A stretch of 64,000 nucleotides of DNA, from contig NZ_JAOCKJ010000007.1 in the NCBI RefSeq assembly GCF_029844725.1, positions 62,001 to 126,000 on the forward strand, written 5' to 3'. Positions within the stretch are counted from its first letter, which is position 1, and every line of letters begins with the position of its first letter. This DNA is from Pantoea sp. GD03673. Lineage in GTDB: Bacteria > Pseudomonadota > Gammaproteobacteria > Enterobacterales > Enterobacteriaceae. The notes beneath the pieces are model-generated. The model worked only from the letters and a program-made list of their open reading frames with translations, made no database searches and was not told where the DNA came from. Both the position numbers and the translations under genes were made by a program. Of the stretch, positions 31,900 through 42,697 are shown piece after piece.

Positions 31900-33024
31900 T
31901 TAGAACTGGTAAACCAGACCTACTGCTACAGTGTCATCAGTGTTCAGACCCAGCGCGTTGTTATCATCCAGCTGGTTGATCTGATAGTCCACATAGGTAG
32001 ACATGTTTTTGTTGAAGTAGTAAGTCGCGCCAACGTCGATGTATTTAACCAGGTCAGCATCGCCCACGCCTTCGATGTCCTTGCCTTTAGACTGAACGTA
32101 GGCAATGGATGGACGCAGACCGAAGTCGAACTGATACTGTGCAACCAGTTCAATGTTCTGTGCTTTGTTAGCAGAAGCCGCGCTGGTGGTGTTGTTCAGA
32201 CCAGTGACAACAGAGATAGGCGTAGAGTTACGGGTTTCACCGTACATCGCTGCCAGGTAAACGTTGTTTGCATCATATTTCAGAGCAGTTGCCCAGTTTT
32301 CAGCGCGTTTGCCCTGACCAACAACGTTACCGTTGATATCAGTGGTGCCGTCTGCCTGAGAGTCGGTACGATCGCTGCTGCTGTATGCGCCAACAACACC
32401 AACACCGATTGGTGAGGTATAGCTGGTTGATGCGCCCCAGCCGTCGCCGTTAGCACGACGAGTGTCGGTACGTTCGTTTTTGCCCTGATACTGAACGGCG
32501 AAGTCCCAGCCATCCACCAGACCAAAGAAGTTGGTGTTGCGGTAGGTCAGCAGGCCGGTGCTACGACCGTTCATGAAGTTATCAGAGTATCCTGAGTCAC
32601 CACCGAATTCTGGCAGCATATCGGTCCAGCCGATTGCATCGTAAACCACACCGTAGTTACGGCCGTAGTCGATTGAGCCCGCGTCACCGAATTTCAGACC
32701 AGCAAAGCCCAGACGGGTCTTGTTACCATTCTGTGCGTCAGAACCTTCAGAGTTGTTTGCCTGAATGTTATATTCCCACTGGCCGTAACCGGTCAGCTGG
32801 TCATTAATCTGAGTTTCGCCTTTGAAGCCGAAACGAACGTAGGATTTGTCACCGTTGTTGCCATCGCCATTTGCAGCATCGTTATCAGAGAAATAGTGCA
32901 GGCCAACAGCTTTACCGTACAGGTCCAGTTTGTTGCCGTCTTTGTTATAGATTTCTGCAGCATTTGCTGCGCCGGCGGCTAACAGAGCAGGGATAACCAC
33001 TGCAAGAATATTGCGCTTCATCAT
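31900..33024 (-). CDS. ompF: Outer-membrane general porin OmpF
   Basis: 374 residues including a signal peptide ([22 protein letters not shown], cleavage before AEIYNKDG). It is a 16-stranded trimeric porin for small hydrophilic solutes. The constriction-loop motif MLPEFGGD and the terminal aromatic VGLVYQF needed for BAM insertion are present. It differs from E. coli OmpF mainly in surface loops. Position between aspC and asnS and a 5' leader very like that of E. coli ompF support OmpF rather than OmpC or PhoE. The ATG at 33024 follows GAGGGTAATGAATA. Confidence 0.95.
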   Translation of the reverse strand: MMKRNILAVVIPALLAAGAANAAEIYNKDGNKLDLYGKAVGLHYFSDNDAANGDGNNGDKSYVRFGFKGETQINDQLTGYGQWEYNIQANNSEGSDAQNGNKTRLGFAGLKFGDAGSIDYGRNYGVVYDAIGWTDMLPEFGGDSGYSDNFMNGRSTGLLTYRNTNFFGLVDGWDFAVQYQGKNERTDTRRANGDGWGASTSYTSPIGVGVVGAYSSSDRTDSQADGTTDINGNVVGQGKRAENWATALKYDANNVYLAAMYGETRNSTPISVVTGLNNTTSAASANKAQNIELVAQYQFDFGLRPSIAYVQSKGKDIEGVGDADLVKYIDVGATYYFNKNMSTYVDYQINQLDDNNALGLNTDDTVAVGLVYQF

Positions 33025-33324
33025 TATTCATTACCCTCATTGGAGTTATTTGTACACCTGCCACTGCCGTCAAGAAATCTTTACAGAACCCTGAACGAAG
33101 TTTGGTGTCTTCCTGTGTCTGCACGCATCTTTCCATCCAACCCGCCGTAATTCTAGCGCGAAAATGCTACTAAACTCGTAATCTGGTTTCTAAAGGAAAA
33201 TATGTATTACAAAATGTAAAAAATACGGAACTTTGTGAGAGAACTCAAAATTTACAAAAATAAAAAAAGGCCGGCAGTGCCGACCTCGTTATATATATGA
33301 ATTTCTTATATTTAATGCTGAATT
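33025..33324 (-). promoter_or_regulatory. ompF promoter and leader region
   Basis: This 300 bp gap holds no gene. On the minus strand it reads like the E. coli ompF upstream region recalled from memory. OmpR-box-like sequence (TTTACATTTTGTAATACAT and neighbours, about 33180-33221) is followed by a TAGAAT hexamer (33155-33150). A conserved leader with GGATGGAAAGATG, AGACACCAAACT and TTGACGGCAGTGGCAGG then leads into the GAGGGTAAT ribosome site. The translation start region is the MicF-paired region in E. coli. The asnS terminator occupies the far end. Confidence 0.65.
33262..33285 (-). terminator. Terminator of asnS
   Basis: On the minus strand GGTCGGCA pairs with TGCCGGCC (one G-U pair, tight loop), followed by a T7 run (33268-33262). 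It is 40 bp past the asnS stop. Confidence 0.8.
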
Positions 33325-34725
33325 TTAGAAACTCGCATTGCGTGGAGTACGCGGGAACGGGATAACGTCCCTGACATTCTGCACGCCAGTCACATAGGCG
33401 ATTAAACGTTCAAAGCCCAAACCGAAGCCTGAATGTGGCACGGTACCGTAGCGACGCAGGTCACGATACCACCAGTAATCTTCTTTATTCAGACCCATTT
33501 CTTCCAGACGGGCATCCAGTACATCCAGACGCTCTTCACGCTGTGAACCGCCAATGATTTCCCCAATACCTGGCGCCAGAACATCCATCGCCGCGACGGT
33601 TTTACCATCGTCGTTCAGGCGCATATAAAACGCTTTAATGTCTTTTGGATAGTTTTTCACCACGACCGGCGCTTTAAAGTGCTTCTCTGCCAGATAACGC
33701 TCATGCTCAGAGGAGAGATCGACACCCCAGGAAACCGGGTTCTCGAAGGTCTGACCGCAGTTCATCAGGATCTCAACCGCATCGGTATAGTCAACCTGGG
33801 CAAAATCGGTGGTGATGAAACGCTGCAGGCGCTCAACCGCCTCTTTATCCACGCGCTCAGCGAAGAAGGCCATATCATCGGCGCGTTCTTCCAGTACCGC
33901 GTTGAACACATACTTCAGCATTGCTTCTGCCAGTGCGGCGGCATCATCCAGGGTCGCAAACGCAACTTCCGGCTCCAGCATCCAGAATTCTGCCAGATGG
34001 CGGCTGGTGTTGGAGTTCTCTGCGCGGAACGTCGGACCGAAGGTGTAAATCTTCGATAAAGCGCTGGCATAGGTTTCGCCATTCAGCTGACCGGAAACGG
34101 TCAGGAATGCCTCTTTACCAAAGAAGTCTTCGCTGAAGTCGACTTTACCCTGATCGTTACGCGGCAGGTTTTCCATATCCAGCGTAGAGACACGGAACAT
34201 TTCGCCCGCACCTTCGGTATCCGAGGCGGTGATCAGCGGTGTGGAGACCCAGAAATAGCCATTTTCATGGAAGAAGCGATGCAGCGCCTGCGCCAGAGTA
34301 TGACGAACGCGGGCGACCGCGCCAATCAGGTTGGTGCGCGGGCGCAGGTGAGCCACTTCACGCAGATACTCGATGCTGTGGCGTTTCGCCGCCATCGGGT
34401 AGCTGTCCGGATCTTCCACCCAGCCCACCACGTCCAGACTGGTTGCCTGAATTTCAAATGCCTGACCCTGACCCGGTGATGCCACGACTTTACCGGTGAC
34501 AATAACGGAACAGCCCGTGGTCAGACGCAGCACTTCATCCTGATAATTATTCAGAGAATTATTGACGACAGCCTGAACGGGATTAAAGCAGGAGCCGTCA
34601 TAGACAGCGATGAAGGAAAGACCGGCTTTGGAATCTCTTCGGGTACGCACCCAACCACGTACGGTGACTTCACTGTCAACCGCGACGCGACCGTGCAGTA
34701 CGTCCGCTACAGGCACTACGCTCAT
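33325..34725 (-). CDS. asnS: Asparaginyl-tRNA synthetase
   Basis: 466 residues, same as E. coli. It is a class IIb aminoacyl-tRNA synthetase with an N-terminal OB-fold anticodon-binding domain (about 1-120: [22 protein letters not shown]) and a C-terminal catalytic domain. Class II motif 2 ([25 protein letters not shown]) and motif 3 ([16 protein letters not shown]) are clear. It attaches asparagine to tRNA-Asn. It lies between pncB and ompF on the same strand, each with its own terminator-like structure. Confidence 0.98.
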   Translation of the reverse strand: MSVVPVADVLHGRVAVDSEVTVRGWVRTRRDSKAGLSFIAVYDGSCFNPVQAVVNNSLNNYQDEVLRLTTGCSVIVTGKVVASPGQGQAFEIQATSLDVVGWVEDPDSYPMAAKRHSIEYLREVAHLRPRTNLIGAVARVRHTLAQALHRFFHENGYFWVSTPLITASDTEGAGEMFRVSTLDMENLPRNDQGKVDFSEDFFGKEAFLTVSGQLNGETYASALSKIYTFGPTFRAENSNTSRHLAEFWMLEPEVAFATLDDAAALAEAMLKYVFNAVLEERADDMAFFAERVDKEAVERLQRFITTDFAQVDYTDAVEILMNCGQTFENPVSWGVDLSSEHERYLAEKHFKAPVVVKNYPKDIKAFYMRLNDDGKTVAAMDVLAPGIGEIIGGSQREERLDVLDARLEEMGLNKEDYWWYRDLRRYGTVPHSGFGLGFERLIAYVTGVQNVRDVIPFPRTPRNASF

Positions 34726-34849
34726 AAATATCTCTCTATATAGAAGAAGTGAGGAATAAAGTTACCCCATCCGGGGTTTTGCTATGTTACTTGTGAGTCT
34801 TCAGGAAACAAGCAAAATTCAGGGGAAAGCCGATTTATTACAGCAGAGG

Positions 34850-34869
34850 CGGGGCGCATCAACGCCCCG
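34850..34869 (-). terminator. Possible terminator of pncB
   Basis: CGGGGCG-CATCAA-CGCCCCG is a perfect 7-bp stem 12 bp past pncB. On the minus strand the tail CCTCTGCTG has no T-run, so this may be a weak or Rho-aided terminator. Confidence 0.35.
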
Positions 34870-34880
34870 ATAAGAAAGGG

Positions 34881-36086
34881 TTAACTCGCTTTTTTTACCA
34901 GCGGCAGATCAAAAGCTTTGCGCAGGGCTCTGACAAAGGCTTTATCCTGGCAGATGGTTTTGCCCGGGCTGTCTGACAGTTTCGCCACGGGTTTGCCATT
35001 GCACTGCACCAGTTTGATAACGATGTTGAGGGGTGTGACACCCGGAATATCGCAGGTGAGACGCGTACCGATGCCGAACACCACATTCGTCCGCTGGCCA
35101 AAGTGGCGATAAAGCGCCAGTGCTTTATCAAGATTTAAGTTATCAGAAAAGACCAGATGTTTGCTTTGCGGGTCGATACCCAGCGTCTGATAGTGGGCGA
35201 GGGCTTTTTCGCCCCATTCAACCGGATCGCCGGAGTCGTGCCGCAGTCCCTGATAGCGGCGGGCAAACACCGGACCGAAATCGCGCAGGAACGCATCCAT
35301 GGCGATGCAATCGGTCAGTGCGATGCCCAGCTTATCGTCATACTCATCCAGCCACGCCTGCAACGCAGCACGCTGGCTGTTGGCAAGGACCGGGCTAATT
35401 TGCTGGAAGGCCTGGAACCACTCATGCGCCTGGGTACCCACCGGCGTCAGTGACAGACGACGCGCCAGATCATAGTTACTGGTGCCAATCAGCCACGGAA
35501 AATCCTGTTTCAGCGTGGAGACGATCGCCTGCTGCACATCCTGCGAATAGCGACGACGGGTGCCGAAATCCATCAGGCGGAAGCGTGACATATCAAGATC
35601 AGCGACCTGCGTCTTAAAGCTGTCAAGTTTCTGATGCAGGTGGTCAATCGCCTGCTGAGTGGTGACCTCGGGCGTGCGATGACGATGCACAATCTCACTG
35701 ATCAGCGCCAGCAGCGGCACCTCCCACATGATCACTTCCCGCCACGGACCCTCGATACGAAGTTCCAGTTTGCCGTGGTGATTACGTACCTCAACCTGTT
35801 CCGGGTTGTAGCGGAACTGGCGCAACCAGGTAAGGTAATCCTGCCGGAAGAAGGGGAGGTGAGATAACCAGGTCGCTTCATCATCAGTCAGCGCCAGGTG
35901 TTGCATGGCATTAATCGCGTCACGAATTTCGTCGGCGTAGAGACCCAGCAGTTCGTCGCTGCGGCAGCGAAACTCCGCCGCCACCGTTACGTCATGATAG
36001 CGGTGGAAAACGGCCTGCTGCATATGGAGCTTATAGGCGTCCGTATCCAGCAGGGAGGTCAGTATCGGGGAAGCATGTCCTGTCAT
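34881..36086 (-). CDS. pncB: Nicotinate phosphoribosyltransferase
   Basis: 401 residues from the ATG at 36086, giving [28 protein letters not shown] like E. coli PncB (400). An upstream in-frame ATG at 36101 would add five residues. Neither has a good Shine-Dalgarno, so the exact start is uncertain. The enzyme converts nicotinate and PRPP to nicotinate mononucleotide in NAD salvage. The phosphorylated histidine lies in [10 protein letters not shown]. Phosphate/PRPP-binding segments ([28 protein letters not shown]) are present. It is divergent from pepN. Confidence 0.96.
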   Translation of the reverse strand: MTGHASPILTSLLDTDAYKLHMQQAVFHRYHDVTVAAEFRCRSDELLGLYADEIRDAINAMQHLALTDDEATWLSHLPFFRQDYLTWLRQFRYNPEQVEVRNHHGKLELRIEGPWREVIMWEVPLLALISEIVHRHRTPEVTTQQAIDHLHQKLDSFKTQVADLDMSRFRLMDFGTRRRYSQDVQQAIVSTLKQDFPWLIGTSNYDLARRLSLTPVGTQAHEWFQAFQQISPVLANSQRAALQAWLDEYDDKLGIALTDCIAMDAFLRDFGPVFARRYQGLRHDSGDPVEWGEKALAHYQTLGIDPQSKHLVFSDNLNLDKALALYRHFGQRTNVVFGIGTRLTCDIPGVTPLNIVIKLVQCNGKPVAKLSDSPGKTICQDKAFVRALRKAFDLPLVKKAS

Positions 36087-36270
36087 GGCGCGTTTCAGCA
36101 TCCTGTTCGGTGGCGCAGTGCCCGGTGTTGTACACAGTCATAAAGACGCAAAAGTATAATTCACTATCTGAGGCCGATCACAGCATATTTCAGTCGGGCG
36201 GGTCGAGGCCAATCTGTGCCTTTGTTAACAAAGTGTAGCCATTTCACCCTTTAGGTGCATTGTGCGTGGC

Positions 36271-36290
36271 AAGCTTGTAGTAACAAGCTT
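36271..36290. repeat. Inverted repeat upstream of pepN
   Basis: AAGCTTGT-AGTA-ACAAGCTT is a perfect 8-bp dyad in the 243 bp divergent region between pncB and pepN, 40 bp before the pepN ATG. A TTATAA at 36308-36313 follows. It could be an operator or a leader hairpin. Confidence 0.4.
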
Positions 36291-36329
36291 AGACTTTGCC
36301 GGTAAACTTATAACAACGCGAGACGGAAT

Positions 36330-38945
36330 ATGACGCAACAGCCCCAAATCAAGTATCGCCACGACTACCGTGCGCCCGATTACACCATCACCGATATCGA
36401 TTTAACGTTTGAACTGGATGCGTCCACGACCCGCGTAACGGCCATCAGCCAGGTTAAACGCCTGAGCGACAGCCAGGCTGAGCTGCGACTTGACGGCGAA
36501 GCGTTAACGCTGATTGCGCTGGAGGTCGATGGGCAACCCTGGACGGCCTTCCGTGAAGAAGAGGGTGCACTGGTGATCAGCCAGCTGCCGGACAGCTTCA
36601 CCCTGAAAATCATCAATGATATTCATCCGGATCAGAACACCGCGCTGGAAGGGCTCTACAAATCGGGCGAGGCGCTCTGCACCCAATGTGAGGCTGAAGG
36701 TTTCCGTCATATTACCTGGTATCTCGATCGCCCGGACGTACTGGCACGTTTTACCACCACCCTTTATGCCGACGGAGAACGCTATCCCTTCCTGCTCTCT
36801 AACGGTAACCGCATTGACAGCGGCCGGGATGAGCAGGGCCGCAGCTGGGTGAAGTGGGAAGATCCGTTCCCGAAACCCTGCTACCTGTTTGCGCTGGTGG
36901 CGGGTGATTTCGACGTCCTGCGCGACAGCTTCACCACCCGCTCAGGGCGTGATGTGGCGCTGGAGATCTTCGTCGATCGCGGTAATCTCGACCGCGCCGA
37001 CTGGGCGATGACGTCGCTGAAAAACAGCATGAAGTGGGATGAAGAGCGTTTCGGCCTGGAGTATGACCTCGACATCTTTATGATCGTCGCGGTGGACTTC
37101 TTCAACATGGGTGCCATGGAGAATAAAGGTCTGAACGTCTTTAATGCCAAATATGTGCTGGCGAAAGCGGAAACCGCCACCGATAAAGACTACCTCGGCA
37201 TTGAAGCGGTCATCGGCCACGAATATTTCCACAACTGGACCGGTAACCGCGTCACCTGCCGCGACTGGTTCCAGCTCAGTCTGAAAGAGGGACTGACGGT
37301 GTTCCGCGATCAGGAGTTCAGCTCCGATCTGGGCTCACGTGCGGTGAACCGCATCGATAATGTGCGTATCGTGCGCGGTGCGCAGTTCGCCGAAGATGCC
37401 AGCCCGATGGCACACCCGATCCGTCCGGATCAGGTCATTGAGATGAACAACTTCTACACCCTGACGGTGTATGAAAAAGGGTCAGAAGTCATCCGTATGC
37501 TGCACACCCTGCTGGGTGAAGAGCATTTCCAGAAAGGGATGCGGCTCTATTTTGATCGTCACGACGGCAGCGCCGCCACCTGTGATGATTTTGTTCAGGC
37601 GATGGAAGATGCCTCACAAGTCGATCTGTCGCAGTTCCGCCGCTGGTACAGTCAGTCTGGTACGCCTGTCCTGACGGTGCGCGACGATTACAATCCGGAG
37701 CTGGAGCAGTACACGCTGCATGTCACGCAGCACACCCCAGCCACTGCCGATCAGAAAGAGAAGCTGCCGCTGCATATTCCGCTGGATATCGAGCTGTATG
37801 ACGGTGAAGGCAAGGTGATCCCGCTGCAGAATAACGGCCATCCGGTGCATCATGTGCTGAATGTCACCGAAGAGTTCCAGACCTTTATCTTTGATAACGT
37901 GTACTTCCAGCCGGTGCCGTCGCTGCTGCGTGAATTCTCCGCACCGGTGAAGCTCGACTACAAATGGAGTGATGCTCAGCTCACCTTCCTGATGCGTCAT
38001 GCGCGCAACGACTTCTCCCGCTGGGATGCGGCGCAGAGCCTGCTGGCAACCTACATCCGTCTGAATGTGGCCCGCTATCAGCAGGGCCAGCATCTGTCGC
38101 TGCCGCTGCATGTCGCCGATGCCTTCCGCGCCGTGCTGCTCGATACTGACAGCGACCCGGCGCTGACCGCACTGATCCTGACACTGCCGTCAGAAAATGA
38201 GATTGCCGAGCTCTTTGACACTATCGATCCGCAGGCGATTTCACTGGTGCGTGACGCCCTGCAACGCACGCTGGCTCGCGAACTGGCCGATGAGTTCTTT
38301 GCGATTTACAACGCCAGTCAGCAGCCTGAATACCGCGTGGAGCATGATGCGATTGGTCAGCGCAGCCTGAAAAATATCTGCCTGACCTATCTCGCCTTCG
38401 GCGATGCGCAACTCGCGGACAAACTGGTGCAGACGCAGTATCAGCAGGCGACCAACATGACGGATGCACTGGCCGCGCTTTCTGCCGCAGTGGCGGCTCA
38501 GTTACCGTGCCGCGATGCGCTGCTTGCGGCTTACGATGAGCGCTGGCATCAGGATGGTCTGGTGATGGACAAATGGTTTGTGCTGCAGGCGACCAGTCCG
38601 GCTGCCAACGTGATGCGCAATGTACGTCAGTTGCTGAATCATCGCTCTTTCACCATGAGCAATCCGAACCGCGTTCGCTCGCTGGTGGGGGCTTTTGCCT
38701 CGGCGAACCCGGCCGCGTTCCATGCTAAAGATGGCAGCGGGTACAAGTTCCTGGTGGAGATGCTCACCGACCTCAACACCCGTAATCCGCAGGTTGCGGC
38801 GCGAATGGTGGAGCCGCTGATTCGTCTCAAGCGTTATGACGAAGGCCGTCAGGCGATGATGCGCCAGGCGCTGGAACAGCTGCTGGAGCTGGATAAACTC
38901 TCTGGCGATCTCTACGAAAAAATTACCCGGGCACTGAACGCCTGA
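36330..38945 (+). CDS. pepN: Aminopeptidase N
   Basis: 871 residues (E. coli 870). It is the main cytosolic M1 zinc aminopeptidase, with broad specificity for N-terminal basic and hydrophobic residues. The exopeptidase motif GAMEN is at residues 261-265. The zinc motif HEYFH is at His297-Glu298-His301, with the third ligand Glu320 (LKEGLTVF). A large C-terminal helical domain follows. It is closed by a terminator shared with the convergent ssu operon. Confidence 0.98.
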   Translation: MTQQPQIKYRHDYRAPDYTITDIDLTFELDASTTRVTAISQVKRLSDSQAELRLDGEALTLIALEVDGQPWTAFREEEGALVISQLPDSFTLKIINDIHPDQNTALEGLYKSGEALCTQCEAEGFRHITWYLDRPDVLARFTTTLYADGERYPFLLSNGNRIDSGRDEQGRSWVKWEDPFPKPCYLFALVAGDFDVLRDSFTTRSGRDVALEIFVDRGNLDRADWAMTSLKNSMKWDEERFGLEYDLDIFMIVAVDFFNMGAMENKGLNVFNAKYVLAKAETATDKDYLGIEAVIGHEYFHNWTGNRVTCRDWFQLSLKEGLTVFRDQEFSSDLGSRAVNRIDNVRIVRGAQFAEDASPMAHPIRPDQVIEMNNFYTLTVYEKGSEVIRMLHTLLGEEHFQKGMRLYFDRHDGSAATCDDFVQAMEDASQVDLSQFRRWYSQSGTPVLTVRDDYNPELEQYTLHVTQHTPATADQKEKLPLHIPLDIELYDGEGKVIPLQNNGHPVHHVLNVTEEFQTFIFDNVYFQPVPSLLREFSAPVKLDYKWSDAQLTFLMRHARNDFSRWDAAQSLLATYIRLNVARYQQGQHLSLPLHVADAFRAVLLDTDSDPALTALILTLPSENEIAELFDTIDPQAISLVRDALQRTLARELADEFFAIYNASQQPEYRVEHDAIGQRSLKNICLTYLAFGDAQLADKLVQTQYQQATNMTDALAALSAAVAAQLPCRDALLAAYDERWHQDGLVMDKWFVLQATSPAANVMRNVRQLLNHRSFTMSNPNRVRSLVGAFASANPAAFHAKDGSGYKFLVEMLTDLNTRNPQVAARMVEPLIRLKRYDEGRQAMMRQALEQLLELDKLSGDLYEKITRALNA

Positions 38946-38954
38946 TAATAAAAA

Positions 38955-38988
38955 GGCGGAGCGCCTGAGACGGCCTCCGCCCTTTTTT
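38955..38988. terminator. Terminator between pepN and ssuB
   Basis: GGCGGAG (38955-38961) pairs with CTCCGCC (38975-38981), followed by C and T6. On the minus strand the stem is followed by a TTTT run as well. It serves the two convergent units. Confidence 0.75.
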
Positions 38989-39776
38989 CAGCGCTGCTGC
39001 GCATAACGTAACGGCTGAGGTCGCTCCCTCCGCTGCATCACCCGATCAAGCACCTCTGCTTCCAGCTCGGCCAGCCGCGCCGACCCCCGACGCCGCGGCC
39101 GTGGCAGATCCACCAGCAGATCCAGACCGATCTCACCCTCTTCGATCAACAATACGCGATCGGCCATCACTACCGCCTCACTCACATCATGCGTGACCAG
39201 CAGTACGGTAAAGTGATGCTGCTGCCACAGCGATTCAATCAATTCCTGCATTTCAATGCGGGTCAGGGCATCCAGCGCGCCCAGCGGTTCATCCAGCAGC
39301 AACAGACCGGGCCGATGGATCAGCGCTCTGGCCAGCGCCACGCGCTGTTTCTGGCCACCTGAGAGTGCAGCGGGCCACTCACTGGCGCGATCGGCCAGGC
39401 CAACCGCCGTCAGGGCATCCATGGCCGCGCTGCGCCATTCGCGTCCGCGCAGTCCCAGCCCGACGTTATCGATGACTTTTTTCCAGGGCAGCAGTCGCGC
39501 ATCCTGGAACATCAGACGGGTATCGTCGCGCGCCGACTGCAGCGGGGCATTGCCCGCCAGCAGTTGACCGCTGGTGCTTTGTTCAAGTCCGGCCAGCAGG
39601 CGCAGCAGGGTGCTTTTGCCACAGCCGCTGCGACCCACTACCGCGACAAACTGACCTGAAGGAATATGCAGATCGATTTTATTGAGAATGGTGCGACTGC
39701 CATACTGTTTGCTGACGCCGTTAACGCCAACCGGGGTGCCGGTATTCAGTCGTGCCGGTGAGAAAGTCTGGCTCAT
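38988..39776 (-). CDS. ssuB: Aliphatic sulfonate ABC transporter ATP-binding protein
   Basis: 262 residues. It energises uptake of alkanesulfonates. Walker [10 protein letters not shown] lies at residues 48-56, signature [13 protein letters not shown], Walker [13 protein letters not shown], and the switch histidine in VTHDVSEAV. It is the last gene of ssuEADCB and overlaps ssuC by 4 bp. A C-terminal Arg-rich tail ([14 protein letters not shown]) is typical of SsuB. Confidence 0.96.
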   Translation of the reverse strand: MSQTFSPARLNTGTPVGVNGVSKQYGSRTILNKIDLHIPSGQFVAVVGRSGCGKSTLLRLLAGLEQSTSGQLLAGNAPLQSARDDTRLMFQDARLLPWKKVIDNVGLGLRGREWRSAAMDALTAVGLADRASEWPAALSGGQKQRVALARALIHRPGLLLLDEPLGALDALTRIEMQELIESLWQQHHFTVLLVTHDVSEAVVMADRVLLIEEGEIGLDLLVDLPRPRRRGSARLAELEAEVLDRVMQRRERPQPLRYAQQR

Positions 39777-40564
39777 GCGTTCTCCTCCTTCAGTTGATAA
39801 GCGGGGTGCCAGCGCAGCCAGACGCGTTCAAGTAACAACGCAGCGACATCTGCCAGTTTCCCGAGCAGGGCGTAGAGGATTATGGCCACCACGACCACAT
39901 CGGTTTGCAGGAATTCACGCGCATTCATCGCCAGATAGCCGATACCGGCGTTGGCGGAAATAGTCTCGGCGACAATCAGCGTCAGCCACATCAGACCGAG
40001 CGCGAAACGCACGCCGACCATAATATTTGGCAGTGCGCCGGGCAGGATTACCTGGATAAACAGACGCCAGCCGGAGAGGCCGTAACTGCGAGCCATCTCA
40101 ACCAGCCCGCGATCGATATTGCGGATGCCGTGATAGGTATTCAGATAAATCGGGAACAGCGTGCCCAGCGCCACCAGAAAGATTTTGGCGGACTCATCAA
40201 TCCCGAACCAGAGGATCACCAGCGGGATCAGCGCCAGATGCGGTACGTTGCGCAGCATCTGCACCGAGGTATCCAGCAGGCGCTCACCGGTTTTTGAGGT
40301 GCCGGTAATCAGCCCGAGTATCAGGCCGACAGAACCGCCGATGCTGAAGCCGATCAGTGCCCGCCAGCTGCTGATCGCCAGATGCTGCCAGAGCTCACCG
40401 CTGGCCGTCAGCTGCCAGAAAGTGGTCACAATTTTCTCCGGCGCAGGCAGAATACGGTTCGATAACCAGCCGGTTTGTGACGCAATCTGCCACACCACCA
40501 CAATCAGCATCGGCAGCAGCCACGGCACCAGCGTATCAGCAAGGCGTTTTCGGTTTCTGGCCAT
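39773..40564 (-). CDS. ssuC: Aliphatic sulfonate ABC transporter permease
   Basis: 263 residues from the ATG at 40564, exactly the E. coli SsuC length, with GAGGAG six bases upstream. An adjacent ATG at 40567 is possible. The open frame to 40984 is antisense-like read-through of ssuD and is not real. The protein is a BPD-type permease with six hydrophobic segments and the EAA-like loop [20 protein letters not shown]. It lies 10 bp downstream of ssuD and overlaps ssuB by 4 bp. Confidence 0.95.
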   Translation of the reverse strand: MARNRKRLADTLVPWLLPMLIVVVWQIASQTGWLSNRILPAPEKIVTTFWQLTASGELWQHLAISSWRALIGFSIGGSVGLILGLITGTSKTGERLLDTSVQMLRNVPHLALIPLVILWFGIDESAKIFLVALGTLFPIYLNTYHGIRNIDRGLVEMARSYGLSGWRLFIQVILPGALPNIMVGVRFALGLMWLTLIVAETISANAGIGYLAMNAREFLQTDVVVVAIILYALLGKLADVAALLLERVWLRWHPAYQLKEENA

Positions 40565-40574
40565 CATCCTCTCC

Positions 40575-41723
40575 TCAGCCCCGGGCGACTTTTTTCTCAG
40601 GGGTGAAATCGTTAGCAACCGCTTCACCGTGTGCCTGGACCACACGCGGCTGTGGCACCAGTGGAACCTGCAGATCAAGATGCGGGAACAGCAGTTCGCC
40701 CACGCGATAGGCCTCTTCCAGATGCGGATAACCCGACAGGATAAAGGTCTCGATACCCAGCGCTTCATACTCTTTGATGCGTGCGGCCACGGTCGGGCCA
40801 TCGCCGACCAGTGCAGTACCGGCTCCGCTGCGCACCAGACCCACGCCTGCCCACAGATTCGGGCTGATTTCGAGTTTGTCGCGGCGACCGCCGTGCAGCG
40901 CGGCCATCCGGCGCTGTCCCACAGAATCGGCCCGCTGGAATGCCGCCTGTGCCTTCGCGATAGTGGCGTCATCCACATTGGCAATCAGCCGGTCGGCTGC
41001 CTGCCAGGCTTCTTCATTCGTTTCACGTACAATCACATGGAGACGGATGCCAAACCGCACGCTTCGGCCCTGCGCGGCCGCTTTCGCACGCACCTGATCA
41101 ATCTTCTCTTTGACCTGTGCAGGCGGTTCCCCCCAGGTGAGGTAAACATCGACCTGCTCGGCTGCCAGTTCCTGAGCCGGTTCAGAAGAGCCACCAAACC
41201 AGAGTGGCGGGCGAGGCTGCTGCACCGGTTTAAACATCAGTCGTGCGCCGCGAACCTTAACGTGCCTGCCTTCATAATCGACGGTTTCGCCTTCCAGCAC
41301 CCGACGCCAGACGCGGGTGAATTCGGCGGATTCCGCGTATCGTTCACGGTGATCAAGAAACACGCCGTCGCCCGCCAGCTCTTCCGGATCGCCGCCGGTA
41401 ACCAGGTTAAACAGGGCGCGGCCGTTGGAGAGGCGATCCAGGGTGGCAGCCTGACGCGCCGCCTGAGTCGGTGAAATGACGCCGGGGCGCAACGCCACAA
41501 GAAAACGCAGGCGTTGAGTGACCGGAATCAGCGAGGCGGCAACCAGCCAGGCATCTTCACAGGATCGGCCGGTTGGGATCAGCACACCGCCAAAGCCAAG
41601 ACGGTCAGCGGCCTGTGCAACCTGCTGCAGATAGGCGTGATCAACCGGACGCGCCCCTTCTGCGGTACCAAGATAGTGGCCGTCGCCATGCGTCGGCAGA
41701 AACCAGAAAATAGATACGCTCAT
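40575..41723 (-). CDS. ssuD: FMNH2-dependent alkanesulfonate monooxygenase
   Basis: 382 residues (E. coli 381). It is a luciferase-like monooxygenase that cleaves C-S bonds of alkanesulfonates with FMNH2 from SsuE, releasing sulfite and an aldehyde. The N-terminus [19 protein letters not shown], the [15 protein letters not shown] segment with the active-site cysteine, and [14 protein letters not shown] are typical. It sits between ssuA and ssuC in the operon with gaps of only 9 and 10 bp. Confidence 0.97.
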   Translation of the reverse strand: MSVSIFWFLPTHGDGHYLGTAEGARPVDHAYLQQVAQAADRLGFGGVLIPTGRSCEDAWLVAASLIPVTQRLRFLVALRPGVISPTQAARQAATLDRLSNGRALFNLVTGGDPEELAGDGVFLDHRERYAESAEFTRVWRRVLEGETVDYEGRHVKVRGARLMFKPVQQPRPPLWFGGSSEPAQELAAEQVDVYLTWGEPPAQVKEKIDQVRAKAAAQGRSVRFGIRLHVIVRETNEEAWQAADRLIANVDDATIAKAQAAFQRADSVGQRRMAALHGGRRDKLEISPNLWAGVGLVRSGAGTALVGDGPTVAARIKEYEALGIETFILSGYPHLEEAYRVGELLFPHLDLQVPLVPQPRVVQAHGEAVANDFTPEKKVARG

Positions 41724-41732
41724 GCATGCTCC

Positions 41733-42686
41733 TTACTGCGTTACGGTATGCGGGTGCCAGATACGATCCTGAATCGTCACTTTGACTGGCAACAGATGAC
41801 TGGCATAAAACAGATCAGCGGTGCGCTGCTGTGCTGCTGCGGTTTCGGCACTGACCGGCGAAATCCGGGTCGGTGGCCGATGGCTCAGATAGCTGGCAAT
41901 CACCGGTTCAGGCAGGCCCATCGCCTGCGCCAGTAATGCGGTGCTCTGCTGACGCTGGCTGATAGTCAGCGCATCGGCCGTACTGAAGGTGTCAAGCACC
42001 TGCTGGATAAATGCGCCGTGCGCGTCGGCATAGCTGCGGGTCGCTAAATAGAAGGAACCGGTCAGATTCAGTGCGCTGCCATCAATCAGCAGGCGCGAAT
42101 TCCCCTGAAGCAGCACCGAAGAGTAGTAGGGGTCCCAGATTGCCCAGGCATCAACGTCACCCTGCTGGAAGGCGGCGCGAGCATCGGCGGGCGTCAGATA
42201 GACGGGGGTGATGTCTTTAAACGAGAGGCCCGCCTGCTGTAAGGCGCGCAGCAGTAAGTTGTGTGAGCTGGAGCCTTTCTGGAAGGCAACTTTTTTTCCT
42301 TTCAGATCGGCGACCTGTTTCAGCGTGCTGTTTTTCGGCACCAGAATCACTTCTGATTGAGGTTTTGGCGGCTCGGAACCTACATAGAGCAGATCCGCGC
42401 CTGCGGCCTGAGCAAACAGCGGCGGAAGGTCACCGGTACTGCCGAGGTCAATACTGTTGATGTTCAGTGCTTCCAGCATTTGCGGGCCAGCCGGGAATTC
42501 GATCCACTTGATGTGAGTATGGGGAAAGCGCTTCTCCAGTAACTGGTGTGATTTCGCCAGCACCATGCTGACAGAGCCTTTCTGATAGCCGATGCGAATC
42601 TCAGCCGGATCCGATTCGGCGGCCTGTACCTGAAGGCCAGCCAGCAACAGTCCCGTCACCAGCCACTTTCCTAATCTCTGCTTCAT
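41733..42686 (-). CDS. ssuA: Aliphatic sulfonate ABC transporter substrate-binding protein
   Basis: 317 residues with a Sec signal peptide (MKQRLGKWLVTGLLLAGLQVQA, cleavage before AESDPAEIRIGYQ). It is a periplasmic binding protein of the SsuA/TauA family. The segments RIGYQKGSVSMVLAKS and GDVDAWAIWDPYYSS are characteristic. It is the second gene of the ssu operon, 11 bp after ssuE. Confidence 0.96.
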   Translation of the reverse strand: MKQRLGKWLVTGLLLAGLQVQAAESDPAEIRIGYQKGSVSMVLAKSHQLLEKRFPHTHIKWIEFPAGPQMLEALNINSIDLGSTGDLPPLFAQAAGADLLYVGSEPPKPQSEVILVPKNSTLKQVADLKGKKVAFQKGSSSHNLLLRALQQAGLSFKDITPVYLTPADARAAFQQGDVDAWAIWDPYYSSVLLQGNSRLLIDGSALNLTGSFYLATRSYADAHGAFIQQVLDTFSTADALTISQRQQSTALLAQAMGLPEPVIASYLSHRPPTRISPVSAETAAAQQRTADLFYASHLLPVKVTIQDRIWHPHTVTQ

Positions 42687-42697
42687 CGATCTCTTCC

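Noticed and set aside
40567..40984. N-terminal extension of the SsuC frame
   Set aside because: It is an out-of-frame reading of ssuD; the ATG at 40564 has a good ribosome site and gives the exact family length.
40161..41474. 437-codon plus-strand open frame antisense to ssuC and ssuD
   Set aside because: It is antisense to two well-recognised genes, has no family motif and starts without a ribosome site.
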